64,000 bases of DNA, from NCBI RefSeq assembly GCF_001293645.1, contig NZ_LBMD01000006.1, positions 209,294 to 273,293 of the forward strand. The letters run 5' to 3'. The notes beneath the pieces are model-generated. The model saw nothing but the letters and a program-made list of their open reading frames with translations, ran no database searches and had not been told where the DNA came from. How positions within the stretch are numbered: position 1 is the stretch's first letter; the number at the start of each line of letters is the position of its first letter. The DNA is from Bacillus sp. CHD6a (lineage in GTDB: Bacteria; Bacillota; Bacilli; Bacillales; Bacillaceae_I). A program made the translations under genes and the position numbers. This document shows, one piece after another, positions 54,789-63,837 of the stretch.

Positions 54789-54791
54789 CAA

Positions 54792-55592
54792 GTGGGAGAG
54801 GCTATCGTAATAACTTCTGGTAAAGGTGGAGTCGGAAAGACAACAACTTCTGCAAATATCGGGACGGCTCTTGCCTTGCAAGGAAAAAGAGTATGTTTGG
54901 TAGATACAGATATCGGGCTTAGAAACCTTGATGTTGTCATGGGTCTTGAAAACCGTATTATTTATGACCTGGTGGACGTGATCGAAGGACGTTGCAAAAC
55001 ACACCAGGCCTTAATCAATGATAAACGATTTGAATGCTTAAAACTTCTTCCGGCTGCCCAAACGAGTGACAAGACGGCAGTCAAGCCAGAACAGATGAAG
55101 AAACTGGTTGCAGAGCTAAAACAAGACTATGACTATATCATTATCGACTGTCCGGCAGGAATCGAACAAGGGTTTCAAAATGCCATAGCAGGCGCCGACA
55201 GAGCCATTGTCGTGACCACACCTGAAGTTAGTTCTGTTAGGGATGCAGACCGAATTATCGGACTGCTTGAAAAAGAGGAAAACATGGAACCACCAAGACT
55301 TGTCGTCAATCGTATCCGTAACCACATGGTGAAGAACGGTGAGATGCTGGATGTTGATGAAATTGTATCTATCCTGGCAATTGATATTATCGGAATTGTG
55401 GCTGACGATGACAGTGTCATCCGTGCCTCCAACAGCGGCGAACCAATCGTCATGGACACAACAAGCAAAGCATCCATTGCCTACCGCAACATTGCAAGGC
55501 GAATCCTGGGTGAATCCGTTCCATTACAATCCCTTGAAGATGAAAACAAGGGAGTTATGTTTAAAATTAAAAAATTCTTTGGTGTACGCTAA
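54792..55592 (+). CDS. minD: Septum site-determining ATPase MinD
   Basis: A 266-residue ParA-family ATPase that recruits MinC to the membrane. The deviant Walker A is SGKGGVGKTT (9-18), switch II lies in YIIIDCPAGIEQGF, and the C-terminal amphipathic membrane-targeting helix is FKIKKFFGVR. The GTG start has AAAGGAG ten bases upstream at the end of minC. Both are adjacent to mreBCD as in B. subtilis. Confidence 0.98.
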   Translation: MGEAIVITSGKGGVGKTTTSANIGTALALQGKRVCLVDTDIGLRNLDVVMGLENRIIYDLVDVIEGRCKTHQALINDKRFECLKLLPAAQTSDKTAVKPEQMKKLVAELKQDYDYIIIDCPAGIEQGFQNAIAGADRAIVVTTPEVSSVRDADRIIGLLEKEENMEPPRLVVNRIRNHMVKNGEMLDVDEIVSILAIDIIGIVADDDSVIRASNSGEPIVMDTTSKASIAYRNIARRILGESVPLQSLEDENKGVMFKIKKFFGVR

Positions 55593-55603
55593 AGAATAGG
55601 TGA

Positions 55604-55634
55604 AGTCGTCTCTTTAATAGGGATGGCTTTTTTA
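55604..55634 (+). terminator. Terminator after minD
   Basis: Ten-pair stem AGTCGTCTCT/AGGGATGGCT including G-T pairs, five-base loop, T6. Confidence 0.7.
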
Positions 55635-55677
55635 TTTTTAGAGAATAAATGAGCTTTCAATAAAAACAGTTTCCCTC

Positions 55678-55707
55678 GTCATATCCTCCCCGGACAAGTC
55701 ATAAAAT
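55678..55707 (+). promoter_or_regulatory. Sigma-E-type promoter of spoIVFAB
   Basis: GTCATATC (55678-55685), 14-base spacer, CATAAAAT (55700-55707), 33 bases before the spoIVFA start. It fits the sigma-E consensus and the known mother-cell expression of spoIVF. Confidence 0.75.
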
Positions 55708-55739
55708 GGTACAAACCTATTTGCGGGAAGGGTGTTTGT

Positions 55740-56522
55740 ATGAATGAACGGATAGCAGAAATAAAGAGAAGGGCCGCAAAGAGAAGACGTCAGAGGCAGA
55801 ATCAGTTGCCGAAACGGAACAACATAGGATCAACACAACAGTTAATGCGTGATGAAGAAAGGTATGGGGGCGCAGGTTATACCTCTTTTGAAGGAGGTCC
55901 AGATGGAGGCGGAGGTCATCCGTTATTTAACAAGGAGCTTTTCCTGTTTAAGATTTTGGCATCGGCGATTCTTGTGCTGGTGGTAGCCATTATGTTTCAG
56001 AATCCTACAAGTACTTTGGAAAAGCCGCGTCAGTTTGTTTCTAAAACGATGGAGCAGAGTTTTCAGTTTGCAGCGTTCACTTCTTGGTATGAGGATAAGT
56101 TTGGGAAATCATTGGCGTTGTTGCCATTGCCAAAGAGTGCCGATCAGCCAAACGTCAATGCCGATGATTATGTTATACCTGCTTCTGGACGAGTTTTCGA
56201 AAGTTTTGAAGCGAATGGTCAAGGTGTGATGGTGGAAACAATGGCTCATTCGAATGTAGAGGCAATGAATGGTGGGTTCGTTTCGTTTGTGGGGAACAGA
56301 GAGGATACAGGCAAGACCATTATCATTCAGCATCCTGATGATAGTTATACGTGGTATGGACAGCTTGGCGAAGTAGAAGTAAAGCTCTTTGATTTTATTG
56401 AAACAGGCGATGTGCTCGGCAAAACGACGGTGCTTGAAGATGGTTCGAAAGGCATGTTTTATTTTGCCATCCAGAAGGATAATGAATTTATCGACCCTAT
56501 GCAGGTGATTTCATTTGAATAA
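55740..56522 (+). CDS. spoIVFA: Stage IV sporulation protein FA
   Basis: A 260-residue bitopic protein of the outer forespore membrane that holds and inhibits the SpoIVFB protease together with BofA. It has a very basic N-terminus (RRAAKRRRQRQ), a membrane helix (about 65-82, LFKILASAILVLVVAIM) and a C-terminal M23/LytM-like domain (about 145-258) in which the metal ligands are not evident, with HPDDSYTWYGQL and FIETGDVLGKT as landmarks. It overlaps spoIVFB by eight bases. Confidence 0.95.
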   Translation: MNERIAEIKRRAAKRRRQRQNQLPKRNNIGSTQQLMRDEERYGGAGYTSFEGGPDGGGGHPLFNKELFLFKILASAILVLVVAIMFQNPTSTLEKPRQFVSKTMEQSFQFAAFTSWYEDKFGKSLALLPLPKSADQPNVNADDYVIPASGRVFESFEANGQGVMVETMAHSNVEAMNGGFVSFVGNREDTGKTIIIQHPDDSYTWYGQLGEVEVKLFDFIETGDVLGKTTVLEDGSKGMFYFAIQKDNEFIDPMQVISFE

Positions 56523-57384
56523 TAAATGGCTGAGGCTAGTACAGAAGATTCATGTACATCCACTAATGTGGTTTCTCGCCGGATTGGCCATTTTAACGGC
56601 AAATTTTCGGGAGCTGCTTGTTTTATTTATTATTATATTTATCCATGAAATAGGCCACGGGATTGCGGCAACTCACTATAATTGGCGCATCAAACAGGTA
56701 TTGTTGCTGCCATTTGGCGGGGTTGCCGAGATGGAGGAGCATGGAAACCGTCCGTTAAAAGAGGAATTGGTTGTGACGCTTGCTGGTCCGCTGCAGCATG
56801 TATGGCTTTCAGCAGGCGCATTTCTTCTTTTCAAGTTTGGCTATCTTTCTGCAGGCATGTGGGAGATGTTTTTTACTTTTAATATCATGATTTTTCTCGT
56901 GAACCTTTTGCCGATATGGCCGTTGGACGGTGGTAAGATCATGGGGTTGTTGTTTAGTCGTACTTCTGCTTTTGCGCAGGCGCATGAACGAACGTTACAA
57001 GCTTCCTTTGTGTTTTTGGCGCTTTTCTGTGCAACATATCTGGTTATTGATCCGTTGCACATTAATATATGGATCATCACAGTGTTCCTGTTTTTCTCCA
57101 TATATACAGAGTGGAAACAGCGGCACTTTGTCTTTATGCGCTTTCTGATGGAACGTTATTATGGAAAGAATAATTCGTTTTCTACGATTACCCCGATTGT
57201 TGTGGATGAAAAAGAGAAGATACATCAGGTGCTTCAGAAGTTTAAGCGTGACTGCAAGCACAATATCATCGTAATGAAGGGGAATGACAAACTGCCTCCG
57301 CTTGACGAAAATGAATTGCTGCATGCTTATTTCAAGGAGAAGTTGACGACAATTGATATAGGAGATATCCTGTATTCATACTAA
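56515..57384 (+). CDS. spoIVFB: Stage IV sporulation protein FB, intramembrane metalloprotease
   Basis: A 289-residue site-2 protease that cleaves pro-sigma-K in the mother cell. The zinc motif is HEIGH (H44, E45, H48) and the third ligand D138 lies in WPLDGG. About six membrane helices are followed by a CBS-like C-terminal domain (about 210-285). The TTG start at 56515 has AGGTGA six bases upstream inside spoIVFA. The close coupling with its inhibitor SpoIVFA is conserved. Confidence 0.96.
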   Translation: MNNKWLRLVQKIHVHPLMWFLAGLAILTANFRELLVLFIIIFIHEIGHGIAATHYNWRIKQVLLLPFGGVAEMEEHGNRPLKEELVVTLAGPLQHVWLSAGAFLLFKFGYLSAGMWEMFFTFNIMIFLVNLLPIWPLDGGKIMGLLFSRTSAFAQAHERTLQASFVFLALFCATYLVIDPLHINIWIITVFLFFSIYTEWKQRHFVFMRFLMERYYGKNNSFSTITPIVVDEKEKIHQVLQKFKRDCKHNIIVMKGNDKLPPLDENELLHAYFKEKLTTIDIGDILYSY

Positions 57385-57415
57385 AAACTTCACTTCGAAA
57401 GCTGAGGCTAATTCA

Positions 57416-58867
57416 TTGATAGAGTTAATTATGGATATGAAGGCGACGGAAAAAAGAGTCGCGATAAAAGAGGATGATAAAATTGTCGAGTTGCTGATAG
57501 ATCGGCCGACAACGCATCCGATAGAAGGGAATATGTATGTTGGTCGCGTTGTGAATGTCCTGCCAGGCATGCAAGCCGCTTTTGTTGATTTTGGACAAAA
57601 GAAGCCAGGGTATCTTCACCGCGACCATTTGTGTTCCTATCAAATCTCCACCCTTTCTAAAACGGAGAAGGAACAGAAAGGGATCTCTCATTTTGTCCAT
57701 GAAGGGGAAGCGATTCTTGTGCAGGTAGTAAAGGAGGGGGAGGGAACGAAAGGGGCAAAATTGACTGGGCTTCTAGAGTTTCCAGGTACACATATCGTGT
57801 ATCAGCCTTATGGAAAGTACAAAGCGATTTCCAAGAAAATGTCGGATGCAAAAAGGCAGGAATGGCGGAAGCTTCTGCAAGAGTGGCTGACTTCCGATGA
57901 AGGGGTTATTTTACGAACGGCAAGTGAGCATGTTGCGGCAGATGTGGTAGAGGCAGAACTGCTGGAGTTGCAGCGACAGTTTCTTGAGGTGCAGGAGAAA
58001 CAGAGTGCATCAGTAAAAGTACCTTCCCTTGTCCATGAAGAGGATCATTTCTTATCAAAAATCATCCGGGAGATTCCACCTGCTGAGGTAAAACTTGTGG
58101 AGGTAGATCATGCGGGGACTTCCCAGCTTTTAAAAAAGAATGGCTATCCTGTCCGATTTTATCAAGGTAAGGAAGGCATTTTTAAAAGAAGGGGCATGGA
58201 GCAGGAACTTGAGAAAGCGTTGAAACGGATTGTTTGGCTGCCAAGCGGCGGATATATCATTATCGAACATACTGAAGCGATGACGGTCATTGATGTGAAC
58301 ACAGGTAAATACATAGGGAAAACAGGGCTGCAAGAGACCGTGTTGAAAACTAACCTCGAGGCTGCGGTGGAAATAGCGAGACAGCTTCGGCTAAGGCAAA
58401 TCGGTGGTATCATTATTGTTGATTTCATTGATATGGCAAATGACTCGGAGCGACAACAGGTTTTTAGTCAAGTGAAGGGAGCGGTTCAGAAAGACCGCTC
58501 ACATGTGAGAGTGATTGGATTCACGGAATTAAATCTGTTGCAATTGACGCGTAAAAAAGTTCGAGAGCCGTTAACGAAGATGTTGTTGCAACCATGTTCT
58601 TCTTGTGACGGGAAAGGTGTGGTGTTTTCTGTTGATACCGTCACCTACCAGCTGGAACGGGAACTGTTGGAGTTTAAGGGGAGCGATGTGGAAGCGGTAG
58701 TCGTGGAAGCAAGTCAGGAAGTGGTGGACAAGCTAATGGGGTTGCCAGATATATTGGAGCGAAGCGGTCTCCAGATTTATTTTATAGAAAAAGACGTAGC
58801 ACCACGTTTTGACATACGTTTTGCCGGTTCTGTTGAGGACGCGAAAGAAAGGGTAAAAACGCTGTGA
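57416..58867 (+). CDS. rng: Ribonuclease E/G family endoribonuclease
   Basis: A 483-residue RNase G-type enzyme that cuts single-stranded RNA, involved in rRNA and mRNA processing. It has an S1 domain (about 35-125), the catalytic RNase E/G core with metal aspartates D293 (VIDVNTGKYIG) and D336 (GGIIIVDFIDM), and the zinc-link CSSC (394-397). The TTG start at 57416 is uncertain; ATG 57431 is the alternative. B. subtilis lacks this enzyme and relies on RNase Y, but some other Bacillaceae carry it at this site before rplU. Confidence 0.93.
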   Translation: MIELIMDMKATEKRVAIKEDDKIVELLIDRPTTHPIEGNMYVGRVVNVLPGMQAAFVDFGQKKPGYLHRDHLCSYQISTLSKTEKEQKGISHFVHEGEAILVQVVKEGEGTKGAKLTGLLEFPGTHIVYQPYGKYKAISKKMSDAKRQEWRKLLQEWLTSDEGVILRTASEHVAADVVEAELLELQRQFLEVQEKQSASVKVPSLVHEEDHFLSKIIREIPPAEVKLVEVDHAGTSQLLKKNGYPVRFYQGKEGIFKRRGMEQELEKALKRIVWLPSGGYIIIEHTEAMTVIDVNTGKYIGKTGLQETVLKTNLEAAVEIARQLRLRQIGGIIIVDFIDMANDSERQQVFSQVKGAVQKDRSHVRVIGFTELNLLQLTRKKVREPLTKMLLQPCSSCDGKGVVFSVDTVTYQLERELLEFKGSDVEAVVVEASQEVVDKLMGLPDILERSGLQIYFIEKDVAPRFDIRFAGSVEDAKERVKTL

Positions 58868-58874
58868 AACCTTA

Positions 58875-58904
58875 TTGACATAAGGGTTTGGAATATGCTA
58901 AGAT
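58875..58904 (+). promoter_or_regulatory. Promoter of the rplU operon
   Basis: TTGACA (58875-58880), 18-base spacer, TAAGAT (58899-58904). Near-consensus sigma-A promoter, starting just after the rng stop. Confidence 0.8.
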
Positions 58905-58911
58905 GTTCTTT

Positions 58912-59030
58912 GTTAGTTTGTAGCACCCGTGCTACAACCGCACAGTCCAGGTTCCATGAAATATGGGCGTGAAATTCGTTACATATACCTGACACTGGCG
59001 AGTCTGAGTCTATTGAGGAGGTGCAAGAGA
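58912..59030 (+). ncRNA. Ribosomal protein L21 leader
   Basis: About 120-base structured 5' leader of rplU with hairpin GTAGCACCCGTGCTAC (58919-58934) followed by further pairing segments and the AGGAGG ribosome binding site. Position and hairpin match the autoregulatory L21 leader RNA of Firmicutes; I did not verify the full consensus. Confidence 0.7.
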
Positions 59031-59339
59031 ATGTACGCAATTATTGAAACAGGTGGTAAGCAAATCAAGGTTGAAGCAGGTCAAACGATCTACATCGAAA
59101 AACTTGATGGTGCTGCTGGAGATGTAGTAACTTTCGACAAAGTTCTTTTCGTTGGTGGCGACAATGTTAAAGTTGGTAGCCCACTAGTAGCGGGAGCAAC
59201 TGTAACGGCTAAAGTTGAGAAACAAGGTCGTGCGAAGAAGATTACTGTATTCAAGTACAAAGCGAAGAAAAACTACCGTAAAAAACAAGGTCATCGTCAA
59301 CCTTACACAAAAGTTACTGTTGATGCAATCAACCTGTAA
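59031..59339 (+). CDS. rplU: 50S ribosomal protein L21
   Basis: A 102-residue protein of the large ribosomal subunit that binds 23S rRNA. The start [18 protein letters not shown] and the basic C-terminal [18 protein letters not shown] with KV tail are diagnostic. First gene of rplU-prp-rpmA; the ribosome binding site is GAGGAGGT. Confidence 0.99.
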   Translation: MYAIIETGGKQIKVEAGQTIYIEKLDGAAGDVVTFDKVLFVGGDNVKVGSPLVAGATVTAKVEKQGRAKKITVFKYKAKKNYRKKQGHRQPYTKVTVDAINL

Positions 59340-59354
59340 TTTAAAGGTGATCGG

Positions 59355-59681
59355 ATGATTAAAGTTACAATTAAGCGAGACGATCACAAGCTGATCCAAT
59401 CGTTTACCATAACTGGACATGCTAACTTTGCCAAAAAGGGTGCAGACATTGTGTGTGCCGGTGTATCAGCTGTATCTTTCGGTACAGTGAACGCGGTCAT
59501 GTCATTATGTCAAGTCACTCCTGATATAGAGCAAGGTGCAGATGGATTTTTAAAGTGTTCGGTCCCATCCGGCTTGGATGAGTCGACATTTGAAAAAGTA
59601 CAACTGTTGCTAGAAGGTATGGTTGTGTCTTTAGAGACGATAGAACGTGACTATGGAAATTATATAACCATTTCTAAGTAG
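59355..59681 (+). CDS. prp: Ribosomal-processing cysteine protease Prp
   Basis: A 108-residue cysteine protease (YsxB family) that removes the N-terminal extension of ribosomal protein L27. The catalytic pair is H22 (ITGHANF) and C34 (DIVCAGVSAV), at the same numbers as in characterised Prp enzymes. It lies between rplU and its substrate gene rpmA, with short gaps on both sides. Confidence 0.96.
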   Translation: MIKVTIKRDDHKLIQSFTITGHANFAKKGADIVCAGVSAVSFGTVNAVMSLCQVTPDIEQGADGFLKCSVPSGLDESTFEKVQLLLEGMVVSLETIERDYGNYITISK

Positions 59682-59693
59682 GAGGTGGAATAC

Positions 59694-59984
59694 ATGTTAA
59701 GATTAGATCTTCAGTTCTTTGCTTCCAAAAAGGGAGTAGGTAGTACTAAAAACGGTCGTGACTCTCAATCCAAGCGTCTTGGCGCTAAGCGTGCAGACGG
59801 TCAACAAGTTTCTGGTGGTTCTATTTTATACCGTCAACGCGGTACTAAAATTTACCCAGGAGCAAACGTTGGACGTGGAGGAGACGATACATTGTTCGCG
59901 AAGGTTGACGGAATCGTTCGTTACGAGCGTCTAGGCCGTGACCGCAAACAAGTTAGCGTATATCCTGTTGCTCAAGAAGCATAA
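59694..59984 (+). CDS. rpmA: 50S ribosomal protein L27
   Basis: A 96-residue large-subunit protein whose mature N-terminus reaches the peptidyl transferase centre. The start is ATG 59694 after AGGAGGTG. The product has the Firmicute N-terminal extension [14 protein letters not shown], which Prp cleaves around FF/A. The terminator after the gene ends the operon. Confidence 0.98.
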   Translation: MLRLDLQFFASKKGVGSTKNGRDSQSKRLGAKRADGQQVSGGSILYRQRGTKIYPGANVGRGGDDTLFAKVDGIVRYERLGRDRKQVSVYPVAQEA

Positions 59985-59992
59985 TTCCAAAG

Positions 59993-60027
59993 GAACTCTA
60001 GCCTATGTTTAGGTTAGAGTTTTTTTA
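59993..60027 (+). terminator. Terminator after rpmA
   Basis: Stem AACTCTAGCCTA/TAGGTTAGAGTT (one G-T pair) followed by T7. Confidence 0.88.
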
Positions 60028-60128
60028 ATGCCGCGGATTAATGCGCCGCATAAACTGCCCAGCTGTAGATAGCACATGTAACTTGAAGGTAACTTTACAT
60101 TATTCGACGTCGTTAACGAAAATCCTTT

Positions 60129-60147
60129 GGGGGTCTGACCCCCTTTT
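60129..60147 (+). repeat. GGGGTCTGACCCCC hairpin repeat, second copy
   Basis: GGGGGTCTGACCCCC followed by TTTTC and a T-rich tract; identical over 17 bases to the copy at 15788-15804. It lies just upstream of the spo0B promoter and could act as a terminator-like hairpin. Confidence 0.7.
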
Positions 60148-60159
60148 CTTCTTTTTTTA

Positions 60160-60168
60160 TGCTATAAT
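60160..60168 (+). promoter_or_regulatory. Extended -10 of the spo0B promoter
   Basis: TG-C-TATAAT at 60160-60168, 54 bases before the spo0B start. The -35 region is a poor T tract. Confidence 0.55.
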
Positions 60169-60221
60169 CGACATAGTTAAGTAGGATTTGGAATTAAAGT
60201 TTGGACTAGGAGTACGGTATT

Positions 60222-60752
60222 ATGAGAAATAGAGGGACGTTGGATGTGTTGCGTCATTCGAGGCATGATTGGCTTAATCAGATTCAGTTGATTAAGGCGA
60301 ATTTGTCGCTTGGGCGTTTGGAGCGAGTGAACAATTTGATAGAGGAGATTGTGCTAGAGGCCAATCATGAATCCAACTTGACGAATTTACAAGCCCCTGC
60401 ATTTGCGGAATATCTGATTACTTTCCATTGGGAACCGAGATTATTTTCGATGGAATATGAAATTATCGGAGAGCCTGTAAATCTGTCAAAAGCGGATGAG
60501 CTATTGTACAAATGGATTTCTTCTTTGTTTACCGACCTAGAAAATGCGGTAAACAAAAAAGCAGATAACCATTTGTTTTTAAGTTTGCATATAGAAGAGG
60601 CGGAAATTCGTTTCTTTTTTGATATAAATGGAATACTAGAAGATACAGACTTTTTAACGGAGTGGCTGCAAAGACAGCCGGAGAGTTTCTCAGTGGTTGA
60701 ACAAGAAATAACCCTTGAGCAAAGTACCATCCAAGTGTCTTACAAGTTTTAA
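60222..60752 (+). CDS. spo0B: Sporulation initiation phosphotransferase Spo0B
   Basis: A 176-residue phosphorelay protein that passes phosphate from Spo0F to Spo0A. The phosphorylated histidine is H15 in HSRHDWLNQIQLIKANLSLG, equivalent to H30 of B. subtilis; the N-terminus is about 15 residues shorter. The C-terminal part is a degenerate ATPase-like domain typical of Spo0B. The ribosome binding site AGGAG is nine bases before the ATG. It precedes obg, as in B. subtilis. Confidence 0.94.
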   Translation: MRNRGTLDVLRHSRHDWLNQIQLIKANLSLGRLERVNNLIEEIVLEANHESNLTNLQAPAFAEYLITFHWEPRLFSMEYEIIGEPVNLSKADELLYKWISSLFTDLENAVNKKADNHLFLSLHIEEAEIRFFFDINGILEDTDFLTEWLQRQPESFSVVEQEITLEQSTIQVSYKF

Positions 60753-60807
60753 AAAATGAACGCAAAAGGTATTTATTTACCTTTTGACATATCGGAGTGA
60801 ATAATCA

Positions 60808-62091
60808 ATGTTTGTCGATCAGGTCAAGATTTATGTAAAAGGTGGCGACGGTGGGAACGGAATGGTTGCCTTTCGTCGAGAAAAATATGTACCGGATGGT
60901 GGACCAGCCGGCGGTGATGGTGGAAAAGGAGCGGATGTCATTCTTCAAGTAGAAGAAGGCTTACGCACACTGATGGATTTCCGTTACAAACGTCACTTTA
61001 AAGCAAACCGTGGAGAACACGGAATGTCTAAAAACCAGCATGGAAGAAATTCTGAATCCATGATTGTAAAGGTTCCACCGGGAACTGTCGTTATGGACGA
61101 TGATACAAAAGAAACATTGGCTGACTTAACAGAACACGGTCAGCAATATGTAGTGGCAAAAGGTGGACGCGGTGGTCGCGGTAATACACGTTTTGCTACA
61201 CCAAGAAACCCTGCTCCAGAAGTTTCCGAAAACGGGGAGCCAGGTCAAGAGCGCTATGTTGTCCTTGAATTAAAAGTTCTTGCAGACGTTGGACTTGTTG
61301 GCTTCCCAAGTGTAGGAAAATCAACTCTTCTTTCTGTCGTTTCGGCAGCAAAACCGAAAATTGCAGAATACCATTTTACTACTATTGTCCCTAATCTTGG
61401 GGTAGTAGAAACCGAAGATGGCCGCAGCTTTGTTATGGCCGATCTACCTGGCTTGATTCAAGGGGCACATGAAGGCGTGGGGCTTGGACATCAATTCCTT
61501 CGTCACATCGAGCGTACAAGAGTCATCATCCATGTCGTGGATATGGGTGGATTAGAAGGCCGCGATCCTTTTGAAGATTACAAAACAATCAATGAAGAGT
61601 TAAAAGAATACAATCTGCGTTTGACTGAGCGTGCGCAAATTGTGGTAGCAAACAAAATGGACATGCCGGATGCTGAAGAAAATCTTGAGACATTCAAGCA
61701 GCAAGTAGGCGATGATGTAAAAGTTTTTCCTATCTCTGCGCTAACTCGCAGCGGTCTGCGTGACCTTTTATATGCAGTAGCGGATGAGCTGGAACATGCA
61801 CCAGAATATCCATTATATGAAGAAGAAGCAATTGAGCAACGCGTAGTTTACAAGCACGAGGAAGAAGAACTTCCATTTATGATTACACGTGATCCGGACG
61901 GTGCCTATGTACTATCAGGTGAAAAACTTGAAAAACTGTTTGTCATGACAAACTTCAACCACGAAGAGTCCATCAAACGATTTGCCCGTCAGCTTCGTGG
62001 TATGGGAGTAGATGAAGCATTACGTGCACGAGGTGCAAAAGACGGCGACATCGTTCGTCTACAGAAATACGAGTTTGAATTTGTTGAATAG
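60808..62091 (+). CDS. obg: GTPase Obg
   Basis: A 427-residue essential GTPase in ribosome assembly and, in B. subtilis, sporulation and stress signalling. It has the glycine-rich Obg fold (1-158), the G domain with P-loop GFPSVGKST (165-173), [12 protein letters not shown] as G3 region and NKMD as G4, and the C-terminal OCT domain (about 345-427). It follows spo0B by 55 bases and ends before a terminator. Confidence 0.98.
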   Translation: MFVDQVKIYVKGGDGGNGMVAFRREKYVPDGGPAGGDGGKGADVILQVEEGLRTLMDFRYKRHFKANRGEHGMSKNQHGRNSESMIVKVPPGTVVMDDDTKETLADLTEHGQQYVVAKGGRGGRGNTRFATPRNPAPEVSENGEPGQERYVVLELKVLADVGLVGFPSVGKSTLLSVVSAAKPKIAEYHFTTIVPNLGVVETEDGRSFVMADLPGLIQGAHEGVGLGHQFLRHIERTRVIIHVVDMGGLEGRDPFEDYKTINEELKEYNLRLTERAQIVVANKMDMPDAEENLETFKQQVGDDVKVFPISALTRSGLRDLLYAVADELEHAPEYPLYEEEAIEQRVVYKHEEEELPFMITRDPDGAYVLSGEKLEKLFVMTNFNHEESIKRFARQLRGMGVDEALRARGAKDGDIVRLQKYEFEFVE

Positions 62092-62098
62092 ATTGGTC

Positions 62099-62131
62099 AG
62101 AGGGGATAATTCATTTTATCCTCTCTTCTTT
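62099..62131 (+). terminator. Terminator after obg
   Basis: Stem AGAGGGGATAA/TTATCCTCTCT with loop TTCATT and a T-rich tail. Confidence 0.78.
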
Positions 62132-62174
62132 ACATATGTATAATTTTGATTGATAAAAAAAGGAGAGATATCCG

Positions 62175-62618
62175 ATGTTAGAGGAGAAGTTCTTTTTAGT
62201 GCGGGAGGACGTTTTGCCAGAAGCGATGAAAAAGTCGATTGAAGTAAAAGAGATGCTCGCACGCGGAAAAGTGGATTCCATCGCTGAAGCAGTTCAAAAA
62301 GTGGACCTCAGCCGCAGTGCCTTTTACAAATATCGGGACACCGTTTTTCCGTTTCACACCATGGTAAAAGAAAAAATTATGACCTTGTTTTTTCACCTGG
62401 AAGATCAAACAGGTGCATTATCACAACTTCTGGCAACGGTAGCAACTGTCGGCTGTAACGTGTTGACCATTCACCAGACCATCCCGTTACAGGGAAAAGC
62501 AAATGTCACACTTTCCCTTGATATGTCTGGCTTAAAAGGTGATATCAACGCTTTACTTTCGATGTTGAAGCGATTAGAATTTGTAGATAAAGTAGAGATC
62601 TTAGGGACAGGCGCTTAG
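62175..62618 (+). CDS. pheB: ACT domain-containing protein PheB
   Basis: A 147-residue protein with an N-terminal helical part containing [20 protein letters not shown], similar to a helix-turn-helix, and a C-terminal ACT domain (about 72-147, [20 protein letters not shown]). It is the conserved UPF0735/PheB protein encoded before pheA; the ACT domain suggests binding of an amino acid, probably phenylalanine. Its precise role is not established. The ribosome binding site is AAAGGAGA. Confidence 0.93.
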   Translation: MLEEKFFLVREDVLPEAMKKSIEVKEMLARGKVDSIAEAVQKVDLSRSAFYKYRDTVFPFHTMVKEKIMTLFFHLEDQTGALSQLLATVATVGCNVLTIHQTIPLQGKANVTLSLDMSGLKGDINALLSMLKRLEFVDKVEILGTGA

Positions 62619-62667
62619 CTTTAGTGCTACCCTTAGGAAGCATAGTGGAGATAGGGGAGTAGAGAGC

Positions 62668-63528
62668 ATGACGAAAATTGGATTTTTAGGACCGAAAGCA
62701 ACATTTACCGATATGGCAGTTACAAAATTTTTTCCGGAGTCTAGTAAAAAAGCATTTTCCACGATACCTGAGTGCATGGATGCGGTGTTAGAAGGCAAGG
62801 TCGACATGGCAGTCGTTCCACTTGAGAACGCAATTGAAGGCTCTGTAAATGTGACACTTGATTACCTTATTCACGATTGTCCTTTGCCGATTGTAGGCGA
62901 ACTGACCATTCCAATTAGTCAGCATTTATTAGTTCATCCTGATCATATAAAAAATGGCGGAGAGCTGGAAGTAATCTACTCCCACTCCCACGCAATTGCC
63001 CAATGCCATAAATACTTACATAAAAATTTTCCGAATGCAGTATATGAAACCACGTCCTCCACTGCCGCAGCCGCAAAACTGATTTCCGATCACAGGCTTT
63101 CCAAAATGGCCGCGTGCATTGCGAATTCGCTTGCTGCAAAAGAATATAACTTAAGTGTGTTGCAAGAAAATATTCATGACTATGACAACAACCATACCAA
63201 GTTTATTATCCTCCATCGAGATGAGACGGTGATGCTTCAAAATAAAGAGTACACCAATGCGGGGGAGAAGACTACCCTCATGGTGTCGCTCCCTACGGAC
63301 CAATCAGGTGCACTACACCAAGTGTTATCAGTATTTGCATGGAGAAAGTTGAACCTGTCGAAAATAGAATCCCGCCCAATGAAAACGGGTTTGGGTAACT
63401 ATTTTTTCATTATTGATATTAATGAGGAAGTAGAGCATCCGTTAATTCCACCAGCGATCGAGGAGCTGGAGGCACTTGGTTGCTCGGTAAAAGTGTTGGG
63501 GAGATATAAAAGTTATTTGTTGAAATAG
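62668..63528 (+). CDS. pheA: Prephenate dehydratase
   Basis: A 286-residue enzyme converting prephenate to phenylpyruvate in phenylalanine synthesis, without a fused chorismate mutase. The periplasmic-binding-like catalytic domain (1-185) ends with the catalytic threonine in NNHTKFIIL (T177). The C-terminal ACT domain (about 200-280) has ESRP (234-237), which binds the feedback inhibitor phenylalanine. It is in an operon with pheB. Confidence 0.97.
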   Translation: MTKIGFLGPKATFTDMAVTKFFPESSKKAFSTIPECMDAVLEGKVDMAVVPLENAIEGSVNVTLDYLIHDCPLPIVGELTIPISQHLLVHPDHIKNGGELEVIYSHSHAIAQCHKYLHKNFPNAVYETTSSTAAAAKLISDHRLSKMAACIANSLAAKEYNLSVLQENIHDYDNNHTKFIILHRDETVMLQNKEYTNAGEKTTLMVSLPTDQSGALHQVLSVFAWRKLNLSKIESRPMKTGLGNYFFIIDINEEVEHPLIPPAIEELEALGCSVKVLGRYKSYLLK

Positions 63529-63549
63529 TTTTGTTTTGTTGGGAAAACT

Positions 63550-63597
63550 CGTCTAAGGGCGCTGAAATTAGATGCATCTTTGGGCGGTTTTTTTGTT
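63550..63597 (+). terminator. Terminator after pheA
   Basis: Arms CGTCTAAGG and CTTTGGGCG pair with several G-T pairs and are followed by a T7 run. Confidence 0.6.
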
Positions 63598-63643
63598 GTT
63601 GATGGGGGAGGGCATTTTATACGACATTGAAGAGAAGAAGAAG

Positions 63644-63799
63644 CAGGGTGAAAAGTGAAATAAACCGTTGTATACGCCCGAAGCCGAGAGAAAGTAGGAG
63701 GAAAAGTGAAATAGATGCGTTCTATATGCCGAAGCGTGAGAAAGTAGGAGGAAAAGTGAAATAAAAGCGTTCTATATGCCCGAAGCGGGAGAAAAAGCA
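63644..63799 (+). repeat. Tandem array A, unit about 51 bases, three units
   Basis: Units at about 63644-63696, 63697-63746 and 63747-63799 share GGAAAAGTGAAATA, GCGTTCTATATGCC, CGAAGC and GAGAAAGTA. No protein-coding gene is apparent in this 472-base stretch after pheA. Confidence 0.8.
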
Positions 63800-63837
63800 G
63801 GTGATTGGTCTAATAGAAACTTGTCTCTCTGGCCGAA

